From assembly GCF_020252395.1 (NCBI RefSeq), contig NZ_JADCDB010000027.1:1-64000 (forward strand): a DNA stretch of 64,000 bases. The letters run 5' to 3'. The notes under the pieces were generated by a model, which was given only the letters and a program-made list of their open reading frames with translations, was not told the DNA's origin and did not search any database. Origin of the DNA: Aestuariivirga sp. GTDB lineage: Bacteria > Pseudomonadota > Alphaproteobacteria > Rhizobiales > Aestuariivirgaceae. Positions 41,598 to 50,683 of the stretch are shown one piece after another. Every line of letters begins with the position of its first letter. The stretch's first letter is position 1. A program made the translations under genes and the position numbers.

Positions 41598-42934
41598 AGC
41601 GTGCGGCAACCGGCCATCCTCCGACGACGAAGATCACGCCGAAGGTCCGGTGCGCGATCTACACGCGGAAATCCTCCGAGGAAGGGCTCGACATGGAGTT
41701 CAACAGCCTCGACGCTCAGCGCGAGGCCTGTGCCGCCTACATCCTGAGCCAGAAGCCCGAGGGCTGGGTTGCGGTCGCCGACCGCTATGACGACGGCGGG
41801 ATGTCTGGCGGCACGCTGGAACGTCCGGCGTTGAAGCGGCTCATCGCCGACATCGAGTTCGGCAAGGTCGATGTGGTCGTCGTCTACAAGATCGACCGGC
41901 TGTCGCGCTCGCTGATGGACTTCGCCAAGCTGGTCGAGGTGTTCGAGCGGCGAGGCGTCACCTTCGTCAGCGTCACGCAGTCCTTCAACACGACGACCTC
42001 GATGGGGCGGCTGACGCTGAATATCCTGCTGTCCTTCGCCCAGTTCGAGCGGGAGGTGATCGGCGAGCGCATCCGCGACAAGGTCGCGGCCTCGCGCCGC
42101 AAGGGCATGTGGATGGGCGGCTACGTGCCGCTCGGCTACCGCGTCGAGAACCGCAAGCTGCTCGTCAACGAGGAAGAAGCGGCATCCGTCCGGCTGATCT
42201 TCGAGCGGTTCGTGAAGCTCGGATCGATCAAGCTGCTGATGCGGGAACTGCAAGCGGCCAACATCCGCAGCAGACGCGGCTACATGCTCGACAAGGGCGC
42301 GCTCTACAAACTGCTCAACAATCGGGTCTATATCGGCGAGGCCGTCCACAAGGGCGAGGCCTATCCCGGCGAGCACGAGGCAATCATCAGCGCCGATCTC
42401 TGGCAGCGTACCCACGCCATCATGGGCGAAAGCCCGCGCATGCTCGCCAACCAGACCCGACTGTCGGGACCGTCCCTGCTGCGCGGCCTGATCTTCTCGC
42501 CGAATGGCGACGCCATGTCGCCGAGCCACACCCGAAAGGGTGACCGGCTCTACCGCTACTATGTCACGCAGTCGATCCTCAAGCGCGGTCCGGGAACCTG
42601 TCCAGTGGGCCGGGTTCCCGCCGCTGAGATCGAGACGGCGGTGATCAAGCAGCTTCGCGGCTTCCTGCGCGCGCCGGAACTGATCGTGCGGACATGGATA
42701 ACCGCGACCCAGCACGACGATCGCATCACCGAGGCCGAGGTTCGCGACGCCTTCGAGCGGCTCGATCCGATGTGGGACGAACTGTTCCCCGCCGAGCAGG
42801 CACGCATCGTCCAGCTTCTGGTCGAGCGTGTCGACGTGAAGGTTGATGGCATCGCGATCCGTCTCCGCACCAACGGGCTGACGAAGCTGCTGGGCGAACT
42901 CCAGACCTTCTCTGACCGAAAGGACGCGGCCTGA
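41594..42934 (+). CDS. Large serine recombinase (site-specific integrase)
   Basis: Catalyses integration or excision of a mobile element. From ATG 41594 the 446 residues include the catalytic N-terminus ('AIYTRKSSEEGLDMEFNSLD', Ser27 in the Y-x-R-x-S motif; 'YDDGGMSGGTLERPALKRLI'; 'VVVYKIDRLSRSLMDFAKLV'). The long helix motif 'FAQFEREVIGERIRDKVAAS' follows. A Recombinase domain ('RGYMLDKGALYKLLNNRVYI') and a zinc-beta-ribbon region truncated relative to large phage integrases complete it. It may have served the prophage to the left, the defence operon to the right, or both. Confidence 0.92.
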   Translation: MKRAATGHPPTTKITPKVRCAIYTRKSSEEGLDMEFNSLDAQREACAAYILSQKPEGWVAVADRYDDGGMSGGTLERPALKRLIADIEFGKVDVVVVYKIDRLSRSLMDFAKLVEVFERRGVTFVSVTQSFNTTTSMGRLTLNILLSFAQFEREVIGERIRDKVAASRRKGMWMGGYVPLGYRVENRKLLVNEEEAASVRLIFERFVKLGSIKLLMRELQAANIRSRRGYMLDKGALYKLLNNRVYIGEAVHKGEAYPGEHEAIISADLWQRTHAIMGESPRMLANQTRLSGPSLLRGLIFSPNGDAMSPSHTRKGDRLYRYYVTQSILKRGPGTCPVGRVPAAEIETAVIKQLRGFLRAPELIVRTWITATQHDDRITEAEVRDAFERLDPMWDELFPAEQARIVQLLVERVDVKVDGIAIRLRTNGLTKLLGELQTFSDRKDAA

Positions 42935-43335
42935 TGGCGAAGGGCGCTCTCTTCCACGATGCGGGCGCTCTCACCGTCACCGTGCCGATGACATTCAGGA
43001 AGCGCGGGGGACGCAAGCTGGTCATCGCGCCGAACGGTGCTGACGCATGGGCGCTTCCCCGCGCCCGCATCGACAACACCATGGTCAAGGCGCTGGCCCG
43101 CGCCCATCGCTGGAAGAAGCTACTCGATTTCGGTCGCTTCCAGACCGTCCAGGACCTTGCCGAGGCCGAGAGGATCAACCCCTCCTACATCGCCCGTGTC
43201 CTGCGCCTCACGCTGCTCGCCCCGGATATCGTCGAAGCCATTCTCGACGGGCGGCAACCGGCGAAGATGCAACTGGATGACCTTTTCGAGCCGTTCCCAG
43301 TGGAGTGGGAGCGGCAGAGAGCGGAATTCCTATAG
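42934..43335 (+). CDS. HTH protein ending the recombinase cassette
   Basis: The 133 residues follow the recombinase with a TGATG overlap. The C-terminal half has a clear HTH pattern ('RFQTVQDLAEAERINPSYIA', 'VLRLTLLAPDIVEAILDGRQ'), as in the ParB-like or resolvase-associated proteins of this cassette. Likely a directionality or regulatory partner; not tested by any visible motif. Confidence 0.75.
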   Translation: MAKGALFHDAGALTVTVPMTFRKRGGRKLVIAPNGADAWALPRARIDNTMVKALARAHRWKKLLDFGRFQTVQDLAEAERINPSYIARVLRLTLLAPDIVEAILDGRQPAKMQLDDLFEPFPVEWERQRAEFL

Positions 43336-43369
43336 GCTTATGGGTCCGAGTAGTGATGGAAGGCTAGCA

Positions 43370-43422
43370 TTGACAGGCGCAATCTGGCATCCTTTGCCAA
43401 ACCTTGACCTGAGGCTAAGCGG
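43370..43422 (+). promoter_or_regulatory. Candidate promoter of the defence operon
   Basis: TTGACA (43370-43375) matches a -35 box in the 87-bp gap before the first operon gene. No good -10 is obvious at 16-18 bp (the sequence there is CATCCTTTG). This is the only gap large enough for a promoter upstream of the seven overlapping genes. Confidence 0.3.
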
Positions 43423-43677
43423 ATGCCCGATGAAATTCTGACTCTGCCGGAAGTGGCTGTCCTGCTGAAGGTCGCGGAGAAGACCGTCTACACGATGGCT
43501 CAACGCACTGAAATTCCAGCATTTAAGGTAAGAGGGCAATGGAGGTTCATGCGGGTGGATCTCGATAGCTGGATCGAGGCGCAAAAGGCCTCTCTGAATT
43601 CCGCAAAGGCTCAGAATGAGACGCCGCCTTCCGGTACGTCGGCGATGGAACGTGGCGGGAGGCAGGATGATCACTGA
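43423..43677 (+). CDS. Excisionase-family HTH protein, first gene of defence operon
   Basis: The 84 residues form a MerR/HTH_17-type excisionase domain: 'ILTLPEVAVLLKVAEKTVYT', 'MAQRTEIPAFKVRGQWRF' and 'VDLDSWIEAQK'. A Ser/Thr/Gly-rich tail follows. Such proteins often head BREX, DISARM and restriction operons as regulators. It overlaps the SNF2 gene by 11 bases. Likely controls the operon; could alternatively be left over from an integrative element. Confidence 0.85.
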   Translation: MPDEILTLPEVAVLLKVAEKTVYTMAQRTEIPAFKVRGQWRFMRVDLDSWIEAQKASLNSAKAQNETPPSGTSAMERGGRQDDH

Positions 43678-46528
43678 CTTCCACGCCAGGTATCTGGCCC
43701 ATGAACTGACAAAACGGTGCCCGCCTGATAGTTCAGAGCGCCTCGCTGGAGCCGTGGCCGGCGCTCAAGTCGATCTCAATCCGCATCAGGTCGACGCAGC
43801 GTTGTTCGCTTTCGCATCGCCGCTATCAAAAGGCGCGTTGCTTGCCGACGAGGTCGGTCTCGGCAAAACGATCGAAGCGGGATTGGTAATCGCGCAGCGA
43901 TGGGCCGAGAGGAAGCGTCGCATCCTGGTAATTGCGCCATCGAACTTGCGCAAACAGTGGCACCAGGAACTCAGTGAGAAGTTCCTGCTTCCCGGCGTGA
44001 TACTCGAGTCGAAATCCTACAACCAATCCATTCGCGATGGCGTTCTTCAGCCGTTCGAGGTCGAAAACGCAATCGTGATCTGTTCGTATCAGTTCGCGCG
44101 TTCCAAGGCATCCGATGTGCATCGGGTTTCGTGGGATCTCGTGGTGATCGACGAGGCCCATCGGCTGAGGAACGTCTATAAGCCCTCGAATGTCATTGCC
44201 AACACACTCAAGAATGCTCTTGCTCAGAAGAACAAGCTCCTTCTGACTGCGACTCCGCTTCAGAATTCACTGCTGGAATTGTACGGCCTTGTCAGTTTCA
44301 TCGACGAGCATGCCTTTGGCGACGTGAAAAGCTTCCGCGAGCAGTTTGCGAATCCTGGCGACAAGCGGGGTTTTGAGGCACTGAAGGAGCGGCTGAAACC
44401 AATCTGCCACCGCACACTGCGGCGCCAGGTGACGGCCTACATCCCCTATACGCGCCGCCTGCCTTTGGTGGAGGAGTTTACCCCTGCGGACGGCGAAGAC
44501 CGCCTATATCAGCTCGTTTCCGACTATCTGCAGCGTGACAATTTGCAGGCGCTGCCCTCCGGGCAACGGTCGCTGATGACGCTGGTTCTCCGCAAGCTAC
44601 TGGCGTCGTCAACATTCGCGATTGCAGGCGCCTTGAACTCGATCTCGCAAAGGCTGACCGCGAAGCTCGCGGCGCATCCCGTTGCAACGCCTCTGGAGGA
44701 GGAACTCTCGGAAGAATTCGAGGCCCTCGATGCGACGGCAGATGAGTGGCCCGAGGATGCAGATGAAGAGCCGCTTTCCGACGCTGACCGCAAAGCGATC
44801 GAGGCGGAAATCGCCGATCTCGAAACATTCGCGAAGCTGGCGACTTCGATCGAGCACAACGCCAAGGGCAAGGCGCTGCTCAAGGCATTGGACGTTGCCT
44901 TCGCGAAAGCGCGCGAACTGGGCGGTGCGGAGAAGGCGATCATCTTCACCGAGTCACGTCGAACTCAAGAGTATCTCCAAAGGATTCTGTCCAGCAGCCC
45001 ATACGCTGGTGGCATTGTTTTGTTCAACGGAACGAACACCGACCCTCTGTCCCGCGAGATCTATGCGCGCTGGATCGAAAGGCACGCGGGATCCGATCGC
45101 GTCACCGGGTCGCGAACTGCGGACATGAGGTCTGCGCTGGTCGACTATTTCCGTGACGAAGGTCAGATCATGATTGCGACGGAAGCAGGTGCCGAGGGCA
45201 TCAACCTGCAATTTTGCTCGCTCGTCGTGAATTATGATCTGCCATGGAACCCGCAAAGGGTGGAGCAGCGCATCGGCCGCTGCCATCGCTACGGCCAGAA
45301 GCACGACGTGGTTGTCGTCAATTTCATCAATCGCAAGAACGAGGCGGACCAGCGGGTCTACCAGCTTCTTTCCGAGAAATTCCGGCTCTTCGAGGGCGTT
45401 TTCGGTGCCAGCGACGAAGTCTTGGGTGCCATCGAGTCAGGCGTCGATTTCGAGAAGCGGATCGCAGGTATCTATCAGGAGTGCCGCCAACCAGAACAAA
45501 TCCGGGCAGCCTTCGATCAACTGCAGCTGGAGCTCAGCCTCGAAATCGATACGGCGATGAGTCAGACGCGCCAGAAGCTGCTCGAAAAGTTCGACGACGA
45601 AGTGCGGGAGAAGCTGCGCGTGCGAGATGAGGACGCGAAGGTTCATCTCGATCGCTATGAGCAATGGTTGATGCGCCTGACCCGCCACGAGTTGGATGGT
45701 CAGGCAACGTTCCACAACAGCTCGTCCTTCACCTTGCCTGCTCGGCCGCGATGGGCGAACGGCGCGGCGATCCCGCCAGGGCTCTACGAGTTGCCACGAC
45801 GTTCTGGCGAGGCGCACACCTACCGGCTCAATCATCCCCTCGGCGAGGCCGTTGTTGCCCGCGCGAAGGCGCGCGAACTCAACCCGGCCGAGGTGCATTT
45901 CGACTATGCCAATCACGCCGGCAAAATCAGCATTCTGGAACCCTATGTCGGGAAGGCTGGCTGGCTGGTCGCATCCTTGATGACGGTCGAAGCTCTGGAT
46001 GAGGCCGAGGATCACATCCTTCTGTCGGGGATCACCGATGAAGGGCATTTGCTGACACAGGAGATCTGCGATCGCCTGATGACGATCCACGGCACACGTC
46101 GGCAAGAAGTCACGCCGGATCCCGACGCCATGAGCAGCATCGAAAAGTCCTTGGGGGAAGCCCAGACGCTGATCCGTCGTGGCGTATCGGAGCGTAACGC
46201 GCGGTTTTTTGAGGCCGAAGCCGACAAGCTCGATGGTTGGGCGGATGACCTCAAGGTCGGGCTGGAGCGCGAAATCAAGGAAATCGACAGGCTCATCAAA
46301 GAGGCGCGACGTGCGGCCACGACCGCCATGACGCTAGAAGAGAAACTTGCAGGTCAGAAGCAGATCAAGACGCTCGAGGCGGCGCGCAATCAGAAGCGTC
46401 GTTCGCTGTTCGATGCCCAAGACCAGATCGACCGACAGCGGGCGGAGTTGATCGCCCAAATCGAGTCCAAGCTCGAACAGAAGGTCGAGGTCGCGCCTCT
46501 GTTCTCGATCCGTTGGAGGCTGGAATGA
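43667..46528 (+). CDS. RapA/SNF2-like helicase with coiled-coil C-terminus
   Basis: DNA translocase or remodeller of 953 residues. ATG 43667 has GGGAGGCAGG upstream. Motifs: Walker A 'LLADEVGLGKTIEAG' (61-68), Ia 'ILVIAPSNLRKQW', II 'LVVIDEAHRLRN' (DEAH at 162), III 'LLLTATPLQNS', V 'MIATEAGAEGINLQFC', VI 'EQRIGRCHRYGQKHDV' (Q534). An acidic insertion lies between the two RecA lobes ('EEELSEEFEALDATADEWPE'). The last ~150 residues are coiled coil. In DISARM-type systems SNF2 proteins act with methyltransferases; here the partner set is different. Stop overlaps the next ATG. Confidence 0.92.
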   Translation: MITDFHARYLAHELTKRCPPDSSERLAGAVAGAQVDLNPHQVDAALFAFASPLSKGALLADEVGLGKTIEAGLVIAQRWAERKRRILVIAPSNLRKQWHQELSEKFLLPGVILESKSYNQSIRDGVLQPFEVENAIVICSYQFARSKASDVHRVSWDLVVIDEAHRLRNVYKPSNVIANTLKNALAQKNKLLLTATPLQNSLLELYGLVSFIDEHAFGDVKSFREQFANPGDKRGFEALKERLKPICHRTLRRQVTAYIPYTRRLPLVEEFTPADGEDRLYQLVSDYLQRDNLQALPSGQRSLMTLVLRKLLASSTFAIAGALNSISQRLTAKLAAHPVATPLEEELSEEFEALDATADEWPEDADEEPLSDADRKAIEAEIADLETFAKLATSIEHNAKGKALLKALDVAFAKARELGGAEKAIIFTESRRTQEYLQRILSSSPYAGGIVLFNGTNTDPLSREIYARWIERHAGSDRVTGSRTADMRSALVDYFRDEGQIMIATEAGAEGINLQFCSLVVNYDLPWNPQRVEQRIGRCHRYGQKHDVVVVNFINRKNEADQRVYQLLSEKFRLFEGVFGASDEVLGAIESGVDFEKRIAGIYQECRQPEQIRAAFDQLQLELSLEIDTAMSQTRQKLLEKFDDEVREKLRVRDEDAKVHLDRYEQWLMRLTRHELDGQATFHNSSSFTLPARPRWANGAAIPPGLYELPRRSGEAHTYRLNHPLGEAVVARAKARELNPAEVHFDYANHAGKISILEPYVGKAGWLVASLMTVEALDEAEDHILLSGITDEGHLLTQEICDRLMTIHGTRRQEVTPDPDAMSSIEKSLGEAQTLIRRGVSERNARFFEAEADKLDGWADDLKVGLEREIKEIDRLIKEARRAATTAMTLEEKLAGQKQIKTLEAARNQKRRSLFDAQDQIDRQRAELIAQIESKLEQKVEVAPLFSIRWRLE

Positions 46529-46707
46529 CAGAGGAAACGCCGTCAGTACGCCTTGCGATGCGGGTCATAGAGGAACTGATCGCCAAAGGCCTCTTGCGCG
46601 AGAGCAGTCGCAAGACGTTCTTGGCGAAACTGGCGTCCGGCAAGGTCAAAGATGAGGACTGGAAGCTGGAACTTGAACTCGCCACCCCCTCGGAACCTGC
46701 CCCATGA
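46525..46707 (+). CDS. 60-residue protein between SNF2 and SMC-like genes
   Basis: Unrecognised, but held by ATGA overlaps on both sides, which strongly suggests translation. It is helical and amphipathic: 'VRLAMRVIEELIAKGLLRES', 'RKTFLAKLASGKVKDEDWKL'. Its size and conserved position suggest an adaptor or inhibitor for one of the flanking ATPases. That is inference. Confidence 0.7.
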   Translation: MTEETPSVRLAMRVIEELIAKGLLRESSRKTFLAKLASGKVKDEDWKLELELATPSEPAP

Positions 46708-49013
46708 CCAAGGTGCGCCTGAAATCACTGACCATTTCGGCGTTCCGCGGCTCGCCCGATCCCTTCACCCTGACATTCGAAACCGACCGCCAGCTCACCA
46801 TCATCTATGGTGAGAACGGCAGCGGCAAGACAACGATCTGCGACGCTCTGGAGTTCCTGGCCAAGGGTAAGGTCGGCTCGCTCGATGACCGCGGCATGGG
46901 TGGCGGGCTGGAAAAGTTCTACCCATTCGCCGGCAAGTCTGCAGCGGATTTGGCGATCCGGCTTGAGACATCGAGTGGCGCTTGCGAAGGCCGGCTGAAC
47001 GGCAAGAATGCAGTTGTCACTCCGCCGGATGTGGTGCCACGCATTTCCATCCTACGTCAGCGGGACATCGCTCGGCTCGTGGAAGCAAAGCCCGCAGAGC
47101 GCTATGAGGCCATTCGCCGATTCATCGACATCTCCGAGTTCGAACAGTCAGAGAAGGTGCTGTCCGACCTCGTCAAGAGCCTGAAGGCCGAAGAGAACGG
47201 CGCGCAGACGGCCGAGAACCAGAGCCTCGATAGCTTGCAGGGCTTCTTCGAGGCTGCAGGTAAGCCGGCGGGCTTGAATCCCGTGTCTTGGGCAAAGGCC
47301 AGGTTGGCTGATGCGAGCGCTGACAAAAGCGCTGAGGCGGCGGCATTGGGCCAGTTGCGCGCTGCCTATGCAAGACTGGAATCTATGTCGGAGCAGGTGC
47401 GGAACCAACAACAAGCGGTCGACGATGTAGAAAGAGAACTCGCCGGGGCTGTCAAAGCCTTTGAGGACGCGGCAGCACTTGTCGGCTCGGAAGCGCAGGA
47501 CATTCTCGATCTGATGGAGGCCGGAGGCAGGTATGTCCATGCCCATCCCGATCTGACGGAATGCCCGCTGTGTAGCAGCGCGGAGAAGGTTCAAGGCTTA
47601 GCAGAGCGCATTACCGAGCAGCTGCAGCGCTCGGCGGCCCTTCGCAGCGCTCGATCGAACAGACAGCACTTTGAGGCAGCGCGCGAGAAGGCGCAGCACG
47701 CTCTACAGCAACAGGAGGTCGCGGCTGCCGACGCGGCGGCAGCTCTGCGCCAGATGGCTGCAGGGTTCAAGTGGCCGGACGGCCTCGCTGCGCCAGACAG
47801 CACCGTCCCCGCGGCGGTCGCAGATCTCGCCAGCTGGCTGAAGCATACATCGCATCTGGTCGCCTCCTGGCAGGCGACGGAGGACGCGTGGCGTGAGGAA
47901 GTGAAGTTCGTCAAGGCTTTGAGAAGCGCAGTCGAGCAGTACGAAAGCAATCTTCACCGTCGCATGACGCTTCAGGAGCTGCGCCCTCGCGCTGAGAAAG
48001 CTCTTGACGTCTGTATGCAGCAGCGGCGGTCGTTCACCGATGGCATCCTCACAGACATTGCGACCCGCGTTGGCGAAATCTACGAGAAAGTCCATCCCGG
48101 CGAGGGATTGGAGAAGATCGCACTGCCGCTTGACCCGAATAAGCGCGCCTCGATTGAACTGGAGGCGAAGTTCTCGGGTTTGGATGTTCCACCGCAAGCT
48201 TACTTCAGCCAGTCGCACTTAGATACACTGGGGCTTTGCGTTTTCCTCGCGCTTGCGACCCGCGACAAGCCGGGCGAGACCGTACTCATTCTCGACGATG
48301 TGCTGGGCAGTGTGGACGAACCGCACGTCGAGCGGGTCGTCAGCATGATTTACGAGGTGAGTGCAACTTTCCGCCACACCATCGTCACCACACACTATCG
48401 CCCTTGGCGCGAGAAGTTTCGTTGGGGTTTTCTCAAACCGGATCAGGTTTGCCAGTTTGTCGAATTGCGGCAGTGGAATCTTGGGGCCGGCATGACGCTT
48501 ACCGGCTCCACCCCCGAAATCGCGCGGCTCAGGACACTACTGACGGACCCTAACCCGGACATACAAGCCATCAGCGGTAAGGCCGGGGTGATCTTGGAAG
48601 CGCTGCTGGACTTCCTGACCCTGAAATACGCTTGTGCCGTTCCGCGACGCGCCGGCGGCTCATACACCTTGGGTGAATTACTCCCAACCGTGAATGGAAA
48701 ACTGCTCGCCGCGTTGAAGGTGGAAGCGCTCGATCCGACAGGAAGCGCTCCCGCTGCAGCTACCGAGCTCAAGCCGATCATCGATCAAATCAGCAGCATC
48801 GCCCAAACCCGCAATGTGATGGGAGCGCACTTCAATACACTATCCTTCGAGCTCTATCCGCAGGACGGCATCAATTTCGCCAAGCTGGTCGAGCAGCTTG
48901 CCGATGCACTCATTTGCCCTGACCACGGCTGGCCCAGCAAGGACAAGTCCGGCAGCTATTGGAACAATGGCGGCGACACGCGCCGCCTGCACCCGCTCAA
49001 GAAACCCACATAA
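46704..49013 (+). CDS. SMC/Rad50-like ATPase with CxxC hook
   Basis: A 769-residue ABC-type ATPase. The head is split: Walker A 'YGENGSGKTT' at 36-43 and, after coiled-coil arms, signature-like 'FSQSHLDTLGLCVFLALA' and Walker B 'VLILDDVLGSVDEPH' near residue 530. The middle of the coiled coil carries 'DLTECPLCSSAE' (Cys287, Cys290), the form of a Rad50 zinc hook. After the head comes a ~200-residue extra C-terminal domain ('HTIVTTHYRPWREKFRWGFL', '...GVILEALLDFLTLKYAC') not found in Rad50. A role in sensing or tethering foreign DNA is likely by analogy to Wadjet, Rad50 and RecN-like proteins. Confidence 0.88.
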   Translation: MTKVRLKSLTISAFRGSPDPFTLTFETDRQLTIIYGENGSGKTTICDALEFLAKGKVGSLDDRGMGGGLEKFYPFAGKSAADLAIRLETSSGACEGRLNGKNAVVTPPDVVPRISILRQRDIARLVEAKPAERYEAIRRFIDISEFEQSEKVLSDLVKSLKAEENGAQTAENQSLDSLQGFFEAAGKPAGLNPVSWAKARLADASADKSAEAAALGQLRAAYARLESMSEQVRNQQQAVDDVERELAGAVKAFEDAAALVGSEAQDILDLMEAGGRYVHAHPDLTECPLCSSAEKVQGLAERITEQLQRSAALRSARSNRQHFEAAREKAQHALQQQEVAAADAAAALRQMAAGFKWPDGLAAPDSTVPAAVADLASWLKHTSHLVASWQATEDAWREEVKFVKALRSAVEQYESNLHRRMTLQELRPRAEKALDVCMQQRRSFTDGILTDIATRVGEIYEKVHPGEGLEKIALPLDPNKRASIELEAKFSGLDVPPQAYFSQSHLDTLGLCVFLALATRDKPGETVLILDDVLGSVDEPHVERVVSMIYEVSATFRHTIVTTHYRPWREKFRWGFLKPDQVCQFVELRQWNLGAGMTLTGSTPEIARLRTLLTDPNPDIQAISGKAGVILEALLDFLTLKYACAVPRRAGGSYTLGELLPTVNGKLLAALKVEALDPTGSAPAAATELKPIIDQISSIAQTRNVMGAHFNTLSFELYPQDGINFAKLVEQLADALICPDHGWPSKDKSGSYWNNGGDTRRLHPLKKPT

Positions 49014-49021
49014 GGCCACTC

Positions 49022-50683
49022 ATGGCGAAGAACCAGAAACTCGAACTCACATGGGTCGGCAAAGAGAACAGGCCGCGGCTTGAGCCGCGCATTCTGCTGG
49101 AGGACCCGGAGAAGTCCTATCACGCGAAGCATCGCGTCAGCGACGACGACATTTTCGACAACCGGCTGATCTTCGGTGACAACCTCCTCGCGCTGAAGGC
49201 GCTGGAGCAGGAATTCGCCGGCAAGGTGAAGTGCGTGTTCATCGACCCGCCCTACAACACGGGCAGCGCATTCGAGCATTATGACGACGGGCTGGAGCAC
49301 TCGATCTGGCTTGGCTTGATGCGCGATCGGCTGGAAATCATTCGCCGCCTTTTGTCGGAGGAGGGCTCTCTTTGGATTACAATAGACGATAACGAGGCGC
49401 ACTACTTGAAGGTCTTGTGCGACGAAATTTTTGGTCGAAAGAATTTCGTTGCTAACGTCGTATGGCAAAAACGATATGCTCGGGATAACAACGCTGCAAT
49501 TGGCAGTGCGCATGACCACGTATTTGTCTATGAGAAGACATTTGATGCGTTTCGTAAAACACGAAATCGCGTTGAATTGGATTATAAGACGCGTGCCCCC
49601 TATAAAAATCCGAACAACGATCCAAAAGGTCCTTGGCAGTCTATCTCTTTTACTGGTGCTGGCTTTCGCGCAAACATGATGTATCCGATTATCGGACCGG
49701 ATGGGCGTGAGCATCGGCCACCGGAGGGACGCCATTGGGCGGCGCTTGAGCCTGAGTACCATCGACTTCGAAAGGAAGGCAGAATTTGGTTCGGTTCGGA
49801 TGGTAAGGGGGTCCCTCGAGTAATCCGATATCTTTCAGAAGTCGAGGGTCTGGTCCCATCCACATGGTGGCCTCATGAAGAAGTAGGACATAATGATGAA
49901 GCAAAGAAAGACGCCTACAATCTTCACGGCAAGGAAAACGCTTTTGACACGCCTAAACCAGAACGGCTTCTGGGACGCATAATTCATATTGCCACAGACC
50001 CCGGCGACCTCGTCCTCGACTCCTTCGCTGGCTCCGGCACGACCGGCGCGGTCGCGCACAAGATGGGCCGTCGCTGGATCATGGTGGAGCTCGGTGAGCA
50101 CTGCCATACCCACATCATCCCGCGCCTGACGAAGGTTATAGACGGCGAGGACAAGGGCGGCGTGACCGAGGTGACCGGCTGGCAGGGTGGCGGGGGGTTC
50201 CGCTATTTCAAGCTGGCGCCTTCGCTCCTCGAAAAGGATAAGTGGGGCCGTGAGGTCATCAGCAAGTCCTACAATGCCGAGATGCTGGCCGAGGCGTTGT
50301 GCAAGATCGAGGGCTTCACCTATGCCCCGAGCGATAGCGTCTACTGGCAGCACGGCACCTCGACCGAGCGCGACTTCATCTATGTGACGACGCAGACGCT
50401 GTCGCCCGAGCAACTCGACGCCCTAAGCGAAGAGGTTGGCGAGGGACGAACGCTGCTGGTGCTCTGCGCCGCCTTCCGTGGCAACCCCTCCGCCTGGCCC
50501 AATCTGACGGTGAAAAAGATCCCGAACCACATTCGCGAGCGCTGCGAATGGGGTCATGACGACTACAGCCTCAATGTCGAAAATCTCCCGAAGGCACCGC
50601 CCGCGACAAAGGCTATCGATAAGGCAACACCTCGTTCCGCCTCCCAGCCGGGCCTGTTTGATCTCGCGGGAGACGATCAATGA
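49022..50683 (+). CDS. Type III restriction-modification Mod methyltransferase
   Basis: N6-adenine methyltransferase and specificity subunit, 553 residues from ATG 49022. Motif IV 'FIDPPYNTGSAF' (D75) precedes motif I 'DSFAGSGTTGAVA' (335-339), the beta-class order of type III Mod. 'NRLIFGDNLLALKAL' and 'SLWITIDDNEAHYLK' are typical neighbours. The target-recognition region between the motifs is encoded by DNA of about 43% GC in three 60-base lines I counted (49441-49620), against 58-68% in lines either side. The gene starts 8 bases after the SMC-like stop and overlaps Res by 4. Confidence 0.93.
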   Translation: MAKNQKLELTWVGKENRPRLEPRILLEDPEKSYHAKHRVSDDDIFDNRLIFGDNLLALKALEQEFAGKVKCVFIDPPYNTGSAFEHYDDGLEHSIWLGLMRDRLEIIRRLLSEEGSLWITIDDNEAHYLKVLCDEIFGRKNFVANVVWQKRYARDNNAAIGSAHDHVFVYEKTFDAFRKTRNRVELDYKTRAPYKNPNNDPKGPWQSISFTGAGFRANMMYPIIGPDGREHRPPEGRHWAALEPEYHRLRKEGRIWFGSDGKGVPRVIRYLSEVEGLVPSTWWPHEEVGHNDEAKKDAYNLHGKENAFDTPKPERLLGRIIHIATDPGDLVLDSFAGSGTTGAVAHKMGRRWIMVELGEHCHTHIIPRLTKVIDGEDKGGVTEVTGWQGGGGFRYFKLAPSLLEKDKWGREVISKSYNAEMLAEALCKIEGFTYAPSDSVYWQHGTSTERDFIYVTTQTLSPEQLDALSEEVGEGRTLLVLCAAFRGNPSAWPNLTVKKIPNHIRERCEWGHDDYSLNVENLPKAPPATKAIDKATPRSASQPGLFDLAGDDQ

